64,000 nucleotides of DNA from Morella rubra (lineage: Eukaryota > Streptophyta > Magnoliopsida > Fagales > Myricaceae): NCBI GenBank assembly GCA_003952965.2, contig RXIC02000481.1:186001-250000 (forward strand). The letters are read 5' to 3'. Numbering within the stretch: position 1 is the stretch's first letter; every line of letters starts with the position of its first letter. Positions 56,801-64,000 of this stretch are shown in pieces. The position numbers were made by a program, and so were the translations under genes. A model generated the notes under the pieces. That model worked only from the letters and a program-made list of their open reading frames with translations. It was not told where the DNA came from and made no database searches.

Positions 56801-57633
56801 GTGGTAACAGAATCGAGAGTTTGGTCTTGACAAGTTTAGTTTTGCTAATATTAGGTGTTATGTTCTTTGGTTTGTTTGTTTTTTTTTTGGTTTTTTGTGG
56901 TCTTTGTCTATTATTTTTGTGAGTCAGTTTGGTTTTAGATTTTTAACTACAGTATTCTGTCGCCATAATTGAGAGTTTCTAATTAATTTGTTTACAGGCA
57001 CCCCTCTTTTCTTAACAAAAAAAAAAAGAGTGGATCTTATTTTTAAGGGTTAACAATTTATATTTCTGTTGTATTTTAGAGGCCCATGAAACTTTGAGCC
57101 TATAAACACATAATTAATGTTAGTAAGAGCCTCCAAACTATCGTGTCAATTGCAAAAAGAGCTAACCAGTTCCAAGCTATTCCGAAAAAATTGTTCCTAT
57201 AATTTCTTTTGCTTGTGGATTCAAAGAATCTACAGAAGAGAAAGGCATATACTTCTCCCCTCTTTCAACTAACCGGCACGCAAGTGAGGAAGATATAATC
57301 TACACGAACCACCACGTAATTAATGTTAGTAAGATCCTGTCTCGTTGAAAGGTTTGTTGCTGAACTTTTTGCCCACACAAATCCTACAAATGGGGTGAGC
57401 CACTGAAACGCTCCACACCCCAGATACCTCAAGAAAGGATGTTTTTAATTCCAAGGTTGAGAAACTTAAATATATATAACATCACCCATCAATGTCTACT
57501 CCAACAAACATACCAGACCCAGCCCCACGATTTGTCAGTTTATCATAAATGCCTCGTTCGAGATTTTTTTTTTTCTTAAATTGATAAATCAAAAATTCAT
57601 TCCACACACAAATACAATGCATATTAAATATTA
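53813..57633. other. Transposon-rich spacer without a recognised gene
   Basis: About 55430-55560 (acggctataggcccagagag, then tctcttcgtaaccattctcg) recalls the 3' part of Copia-type LTRs, but borders are not visible. Frames at 54373-54657 and 56677-56922 have no recognised domain. The rest is AT-rich. Confidence 0.4.
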
Positions 57634-57641
57634 AATATTAA

Positions 57642-57865
57642 GGATAAATACAAAATTTATCTATAAGCGCGAAAATAGTTGTAAACTTTAAAATTCATCA
57701 AATTAATATATGAAATTTAAATTCATTCACATTTGAAGAATTACATAGGAAATACTAAAGTTTTGATGAATTTTAAACCTCAGAAATTAGTTTGATGAAT
57801 TTTAAAATTTATGGACTTATTTAATTTTCACACAAATTACATAGACAAACTTTATATTTATCTTT
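57642..57865. mobile_element. Foldback MITE
   Basis: A 224-bp segment whose left half (aggataaatacaaaatttat, then aaaattcatcaaattaatat) is the approximate reverse complement of its right half (atttattt...; atgaattttaaaatttatgg; aaactttatatttatcttt). It is flanked by aaatatta at 57634-57641 and 57866-57873, though that duplication is AT-only and weak evidence alone. No coding capacity. Confidence 0.6.
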
Positions 57866-58258
57866 AAATATTATAAAGCTTATGCTACTTGGAGTTTTAG
57901 ATGATCATATTAAATACTGCACAACATATGCATGCTTGATTTATCTCTTTTCAAATGTTTCTTAGAAATTGGAAAAGAAAATTAATGTAAAGGAATTGAA
58001 TGTTATAGAATATATATTATTCAGGTAGCATTAAATATTATAAAGCTCATATATTATGTCTATCTGTCTTCGATTTAATAGACCATCCGAATTAGATCAT
58101 AATCCATTCATGTCATATGCTTATATGGGAAGTAGAACGCATATGTAGGTACAAAATTAGCTCATTGAATCATTAGAAATTGGGCATAGAAGTAGGCTTC
58201 GATTAAGTCCGATTAAGTTCTTCATATTTGCTTAAAGTTTTGCCCCTCTGAAACTTCA

Positions 58259-58464
58259 AATGTGTAGAAGACACTGTCCCTGCAGGCTCCCTGCTTTCAA
58301 AGGTTTCCTAGTACTTCTTATAATCATCTTGCGCTGGAAATTTTTAGTCTGGCTGAAACTTCTCTCTTTCAAGTCAATAGAAGACTGCGCACATGGGGAA
58401 ACATGCTTCAAGCTGTTGGTGCTGGACATATACTTCGAAGTGGCAAAGAATAAGTCAAAAGCCT
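58259..58464 (-). other. Possible minus-strand terminal exon, unrecognised
   Basis: On the minus strand an acceptor-like ttgcag at about 58465-58470 is followed by an open frame of 68 residues, starting AFDLFFATSKYMSSTNSLKH and ending LKAGSLQGQCLLHI with a stop at 58259. Composition (Ser, Lys, Arg) looks protein-like, but I recognise no family and no upstream exon was found. It could be chance or a gene relic. Confidence 0.25.
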
Positions 58465-59084
58465 GCAATACGTACGTACAAAAGATGAGAAAATTTAGCA
58501 AACACCAAACTTATCTATTCAAACTAATCTGTTCATTCCACGATGTCTTCTGGAGCTACCATAACCACCCTAATGATTCATATACCATTTAGAAAGCTTT
58601 AACACATAAATTATTGGTTGGCAAGGCATTTTTTCACTTAATAGATTCTCTCTGTTTATCCTGTTGACTTTAAACGAAGGAGTATAATCATGACAACGAC
58701 GCTTTTGTTCGATACTGCAACAAGATGTACGGTGGAGATCGTAGGGCTCCATGTGTGCTGGCCGTCCACAAACGAACCATTAATGGAGACAAAAATGCTC
58801 CACACCCTCGAGATCAGTCTCCAACCATAAGAAGTGCCATTATTAGAAGCAACAACAAAATATATCAAATCTCTCATTACAGTACCAGAGCCACCATTTA
58901 TTTTATCGATGACAACAGGCACTTACACATGGCTTGCCTCTTAAACTATGTTTCCCACTTCCTAACTCACATTAATTTAATGGGGCTTCCTTGTGCTCAT
59001 GATTCCAAACACTCCTTCCTTCAAAGGTGTATATATTTTGTGCGCCTCAAGTAATGGAAGCTACCCACTTCAAGAGCCTAAGCA

Positions 59085-60444
59085 ATGGCTACTCGCGAGA
59101 AGCAAAAGAAAGGATTCATGTCCAATATTTACAGGTCGTCCACCGGAAATCATTTAGAGCCAGTGCCGGAGCCGGCTGTGGTGGATAAAAAACCCGTTCA
59201 ACGCGGTTGGCTGTTAAGGAAGTCGAAAGCATGCAAGGAGATTGATCAGCATGGTGGCCGGACGGCGCAGATAGAGGGAGGAGGACTTGGGGAAGAATTT
59301 GTTGAATCAAGGAAATCGGTTTCCCACGTTGAAACGAATTTAGCATCTGTTGCGACATTTCTTCAAGTGAAGGTACTGGTCTCCGACATGCCTGGATTCA
59401 TGCAAGTGCATGCCTTCCGCTGCGCTAGGCGTACTTTTGATAGCTTGGAGAAGTTTAGCTCTAAACACATCGCCTTTAACATGAAAAAGGTATGCAATTC
59501 AGAGTTCATTTCATGAGCATTTCTCTACAATACTTAACTCTCAAGTAATTCATGACTCGAGGAACAGATGATCAGCTCATAAAATTTTCACGAGTTTCTT
59601 TAAAAATGTTTTTGGGGACTAGGATTCTAAATTTTCAAGGTCTAGTTTTCACCAAGGAACTCTATAAATATAAGCCTCAGCGATGCCAAGCCAGAAAAGT
59701 GTCTTCTGATCAACCATATTGATCTTGGTGTGTCTTTCTGGAATTTCCTGCTTGGAAAGAGATTGAGCATGGAATATGGATCTCTGTCTTCCTGCCTAGG
59801 GATGGGTCCCACTGATCGGTGTTGCCCCCATCAAACATCTCACGATGGAATCAGTCAGAGAGTTTTAAATTCTGGATCATTTAATCTAGACAGAATGCAC
59901 CACATCTAGGTTGTCTTGGATTCTCTAAACATAGGTTTATAAAATGTATTGGGGGTAGAACAGCCCATGTGTATGATAAAAGACAAGAACCTGTATATTA
60001 TGTAGCTAATCATGAATTACATTATTAATTACTTATATCATGCAGCTAATCATTAATTACATTAATTATTAATTACTTATGCTCGAAATGTTATTTCTCG
60101 ATCTAAGCACGTGTTTTCTATAACATTAAAATTTATCTATAATTCTTACCCCCGAAGCTGGTTTTAAGACATTAGAGAATTTAATACCTCTTTCGGTGCT
60201 TTATTTTTTTTATTTTTTTTTAAGGAGACAATATTCTTAGCTAACACTATGAGTGTCTCTCTTTGACAACCTTTTGATGGTCGCGCAGGAGTTCGATAAG
60301 GTGTATGGGCCGGCCTGGCATTGCATCGTGGGCTCAAGTTTCGGGTCCTTCGTGACCCACTCAACAGGCTGTTTCCTATATTTTTCAATGGAGAAACTGT
60401 ACTTTCTGTTGTTCAAAACGAAGGTCCGGAAAGCTTTGGATTGA
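59085..60444 (+). CDS. LC8-type dynein light chain (DLC) protein
   Basis: Exons 59085-59489 and 60289-60444 (799-nt GT-AG intron, phase 0) encode 186 residues. Residues 1-96 are a polar, basic extension (KKPVQRGWLLRKSKACKEID) typical of longer plant members. Residues 97-186 form the LC8 fold: VLVSDMPGFMQVHAFRCARR, then FDSLEKFSSKHIAFNMKK across the intron to EFDKVYGPAWHCIVGSSFGS and FVTHSTGCFLYFSMEKLYFL. The C-terminus is KTKVRKALD. LC8 proteins are dimeric hubs that bind short linear motifs; flowering plants lack dynein heavy chains, so the role is in other complexes. The start is the first ATG of the frame. A G-poor, AT-rich intron and a C19-CA repeat follow downstream. Confidence 0.93.
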
Positions 60445-60691
60445 TTATATAGGATATTATAGGTTATGTTCCATGAAATGTACACTAATTCCCGGTCTAA
60501 TAATTACTTAATTTGTATCTGATAATGAAATTTGATGATTTCAGCTTGTATTTAGATCTGAAAATGTAATTAAAAGACATTGTGGTCTCTACAATTAGTG
60601 ACGTGATTATCTTAACTAGTTTAATTTGGCCCCTTCTCACAATCAGTCCTGTGTGAATTATTTAATAATAATGATTTTTCTCATTTTTCTA

Positions 60692-60736
60692 CCCCCCCCC
60701 CCCCCCCCCCTACACACACACACACACACACACACA
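60692..60736. repeat. C19 homopolymer followed by (AC)n microsatellite
   Basis: 19 C residues (60692-60710), then t and about 13 AC units. Confidence 0.9.
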
Positions 60737-60782
60737 TATTGTGCAAGTTGCTTTCACATGGCTGATTCTGATTCCCTGGTAG

Positions 60783-60915
60783 TGACCTTGATGAAGGGGA
60801 GCAGATCGACACGAATGAGTTCTGGTGGCACGCAGCAGATGGAGATATCAACTCCGTCTGGCGTGGTTGGAACTTTAACGAGTTAAGAATGAGCCAAGGC
60901 ATGACAACATCTTAA
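60783..60915 (+). other. Possible terminal exon or coding remnant, unrecognised
   Basis: After an acceptor-like ccctggtag (to 60782) the frame starting at 60784 reads DLDEGEQIDTNEFWWHAADG and continues DINSVWRGWNFNELRMSQGM to a TAA at 60915. The acidic, Trp-rich composition is unlike intergenic translations here. I do not recognise the family and see no partner exon, unless it is an alternative or relic 3' exon downstream of the LC8 gene. Confidence 0.3.
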
Positions 60916-61033
60916 TTAGCAAGATCCAGTCGTTCGTTCTAGCTTTAGTCTCTTGTTTGTTTAGGTATGATGGCTAAAGAGGCAACCCCTTGCTCTCAGA
61001 GTACTCCCGACAATACATAACTACAGTTAGGGG

Positions 61034-64000
61034 CAGTGGCGGAACCAGGATTCAATGGGAAGGGGGGCAAACTCTTAAAGAAGGACAACATTTAGATTGA
61101 AGGGATAATGATTCTTATAAATCTATCAAGCCACTAATTGACTGATGCTTACCCAACACATGAACTATTATTGACAAACAAGAGCCATACTTCGCTTACA
61201 AACGAGGAAACGCAAAAGCTGAAATTTAAATTAAAAATAAAGTGTACATAGGAAGACATTTACCGCCAATGCAAGCTATTGGAATCAGATTGCTTTCTGG
61301 GTTTTAGTAATGAGAATTTCACCTCATTGATTGCTTTCCAAGCTTTTAGTGATTCATGGTGGGAGTTTTCAGTAAAAACAAGACAATCATAGGACAAACT
61401 CTTAATATGAAAATCAAAGTATATAACGACAAGTATTTGAAGTTTTAATTCCAAAAAGGAAAAGCTTACCTCAAAAGCATCAAAAGGATGAACGAAGAGA
61501 ACAACTTTGGATCCTGGATCAACAAATAGATATATTAGAAAACAATTAAGGACTAAAAATACTAAAAATATTGAAATACAAGTACCGCACTATTTACTGA
61601 TACTAAGAGGTGGCAATTGGATCCTACGTGACTGCATCTTCTGAAAACATTGCAAAATAGCTTCGTTCTCAATAGTTTCAAAATTTTCTCTCTCGATGTA
61701 TACCATCATATAATCATTCAGCCATTCATCTCTCATCTTATTACGCAAATCAGTTTTGATAAACTTCATCGCAGAGAACACTCTCTCAACGGTTGCAGTC
61801 GCAACTGGTAAGACTAATGCCAACTCAATAAGCTGATAAACCAATGGATATAGAGTATGCTTTCTTGTCTCAACCATCATTCACAGCAAGACCTCCAATA
61901 TCTTGAAGCCCAGAAAAAGCATCATGACTTCTCACATCATAAATGTAGTTTCGAAGTTGATCTTTAAGTACAACACGATCAATTGCTGAGAAATCTTCTG
62001 GATAAAGCTCAGCAAGACGAAGTAACTTAGCATGATCAAATGCTGAGAATGAGTTCTTGGATCAAGACATGCTATGCAAAGAAGTAACTTCGTACTTGCT
62101 TCTATGAAATGATGATCCATCTCCTGAGCGATCAAATCAATAACTTGGCAAAACACTTCCACACGAAAACGATGTAAATAAGTAATTGTTTGCCCTCCAC
62201 GCCGAGCTCAACCGCGAGTTGGAATAATATCTTCCATATTGGGCACAGTGATAAAATTATTCACACAAAAAGTTTTAACTTCTTCTAAAAAATCATCTCA
62301 TTCTTTCTCCCTCAAATCCTGCAACCGACGCTTCACAATTCCAACCAAATTCATAGCATTAACAATGTCTTGATCCTTTCGTTGTAAGGCCTGTGATAAT
62401 TCATTTGTAATTCTCATTATATTTATCAACAAATGCATAGTGAATAATTTTGGATAAAAATTAGTAATGTTTGTGATTACCTGTGACAATTCATTTGTAA
62501 TTCCCAATACATTTCTCAACAAATGCATAGTAAATACAAAGTCAAAGCTTTGAATCTTATCCAGTATACTCAGAGCCGTGGATCTTTGTTCTGTGGAAGT
62601 GCCATCATCTGCTACGTTTTCAAGCATATCCAATACTGCTGACCACATAGTGTAGAGACGCAATATTGTAAGGTGGTATGAACCCCAACGAGTATCACCT
62701 GGTCGTACGAGACTGGTTTCTTGATTTTTGCCCCTTCCACTGATAATTTCTTCCTTATCCAATAGCTCCACTATCTTCTCGTGTTGACTTTGCCAAAGAG
62801 AATCTACCCTTTTACAAGAAGCTCCGACTATATTCACAATCATCATAGTGTAAAAGAAAAAAATCACAAACTTGGATGTTATTCTTTGCAGTAGCCACAA
62901 TAACCAATTGAAGTTGGTGAGCAAAACAATGAATATAGGTAGCAAAAGGATTATCCCTCAAAATGAGAGACTTCAACCCATTGAATTCGCCTTGCATGTT
63001 TGATGCTCCATCATACCTTTGACCTTTCAATCGGGATATTGATAACCCGTGTCTTACAAATAATTTGTCTATAACATTTTTCAAAGATTAGGAGCAAGTG
63101 TCAATAACATGTTCCACACCAATAAACATTTCTGTCACCTGTCCACGTTTATTTACATATCTCAAAACCACTGTCATTTGCTCCTTCACTGATGTATCTC
63201 GAGACTCATCCACCATAAGTGAAAAATATCCGTCCCCAATATCTTTAATGATGGCAAGTGTGGTCTCCGCTGCAGCAGCATTCACCAATTCCTTCTGAGT
63301 TTTTGGAGAAGTCATTTGGTTGTTTCCCGAAGCATTAAGAAGAGTTGCCTTAGCCACCTTTTCATTGTGTAAGCTGTACCATTCCAAGAGCTCAAGAAAA
63401 TTACCCTTCCTTGTTGAACTCTCGGACTCATCATGACCACGAAAAGCTAATCCTTGCATTAAAAGATAACGAATGCAATCTACAACCGCTGTCAACGAAT
63501 GCGATAAGCATTCTCTACATCGGACCCATGCGCGGATAACATGTGCGACACACTCTGTCGCTAATTTTTAAGTGTTTCACATTTGCTTCTAGCATCATTG
63601 TGCGCACTATTAATGTCTCCAACATGCTCACCAAAAACCTCCACTACTTTTTTCCAATTGCTAAATCCCGTAGATGTAAACACATCTCCCTCGGATTTTC
63701 CTCCTCTAGCTCGCCTAAACAGATAACAACACAGGAAATACGCCGCATCCTTTGATACGCTATATTCCAACCAGTCATTATTTTTGAACCATAACTCCTT
63801 AAAACCCCTCATTGTTTTCCCATATTGCTTCTTGAAAAAATCATGACCAAGTGGCTGACAAGGACCTTTAATCAAATACTCCCTACGAACTTGATCTCTA
63901 ATCCCAATATCATATTCTTCAATGGGTTTACGTAACCCTGGGTCAGCAACAATATCATCCGGACTAAACGAAATACGAGATCTTTTTGAACTAGTATTTA
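61034..64000 (-). mobile_element. hAT-type transposon (ZMYM1/TTF-type), one end in window
   Basis: The left boundary is suggested by CAGTGGCGGAACCAGGATTC at 61034, a common plant hAT terminus, preceded by agttaggg (61026-61033) as the candidate 8-bp target duplication. A transposase relic fills 61590-64000 on the minus strand, and the other end lies beyond the window. Confidence 0.65.
61590..64000 (-). pseudogene. Broken hAT transposase (TTF zinc finger, DUF4371, hAT dimerisation)
   Basis: Read from the window end leftward: a TTF-type zinc-finger region (64000-63561, IEEYDIGIRDQVRREYLIKG and PCQPLGHDFFKKQYGKTMRG), a DUF4371-like part (63495-63088, with DGYFSLMVDESRDTSVKEQM), the catalytic-core continuation (63084-62812, RYDGASNMQGEFNGLKSLIL and THCFAHQLQ-like IHCFAHQLQL), a middle part (62945-62298, with LVRPGDTRWGSYHLTILRLY), and the C-terminal dimerisation region (61880-61590, LPVATATVERVFSAMKFIKT). 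The parts lie in different frames with stops between them, so the gene is dead. Within 62298-62560 a segment (FTMHLL..., ITNELSQ) is duplicated in tandem. Confidence 0.8.

Noticed and set aside
1..64000. CRISPR arrays, operons, ribosome binding sites or bacterial-type systems
   Set aside because: Gene structure, introns, repeats and families are those of a plant nuclear genome. No regularly spaced short repeat array was found.

Overview
This window is nuclear DNA from a eudicot plant, probably a woody species. The genes have GT-AG introns and long AT-rich spacers full of transposon debris. The families are plant ones: pentatricopeptide repeat (PPR) proteins, tau-class glutathione transferases, a plant LC8 dynein light chain, and CACTA, MULE and hAT elements. 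A 146-base N run at 38333-38478 shows it is draft assembly. The species cannot be named from sequence alone.

Layout. (1) 1-468 is the 3' end of a P-class PPR gene. (2) 3505-24000 is a tandemly amplified block. Two nearly identical 4.3-kb copies (3505-7793 and 7806-12093) each hold an intronless E-class PPR gene on the minus strand, with a tRNA-Leu(CAG) locus just upstream of its start. They are followed by three plus-strand tau-class GST genes (14100-15009, 19976-21012, 22948-23877). The first PPR copy is open, but its tRNA is degraded. The second PPR copy has a 1-bp frameshift, but its tRNA is intact. Short relics of the same PPR gene and of the tRNA 3' end lie upstream of GST1 and GST2. The ancestral unit therefore looks like PPR / tRNA / GST, with different members lost from different copies. 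A MULE carrying a broken WPP-domain-associated-protein-like gene sits between GST1 and GST2. (3) 25281-27121 is a 60S ribosomal protein L34 pseudogene, divergent from an intact DYW-class PPR gene at 27397-29331. (4) 31469-35696 is a chloroplast-type alpha/beta-hydrolase-fold gene whose third exon is duplicated. (5) 38479-39215 and 51482-52332 are two glyoxalase-I-like (VOC) genes; the first lost most of exon 1 to the assembly gap. A 6.7-kb CACTA element (42171-48871) lies between them. (6) 59085-60444 is an LC8 dynein light chain gene. (7) 61034 to the window end is a decayed hAT element.

From memory, the order P-class PPR, GSTU, OTP87-type PPR, DYW-type PPR, alpha/beta hydrolase matches Arabidopsis At1g74580, At1g74590 (GSTU10), At1g74600 (OTP87), At1g74630 and At1g74640. 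The window therefore looks like a conserved gene neighbourhood in which the OTP87-GSTU part has been amplified and reshuffled here. The genes do not form one pathway. The PPR proteins act on organelle RNA, the GSTs in glutathione conjugation and stress, and the glyoxalase-like proteins belong to the VOC fold.

The most unusual structures are the PPR-tRNA-GST block with complementary decay, the identical duplicated exon that cannot be spliced in twice without a frameshift, the MULE with captured gene sequence, and the CACTA element filled with a short near-palindromic repeat.
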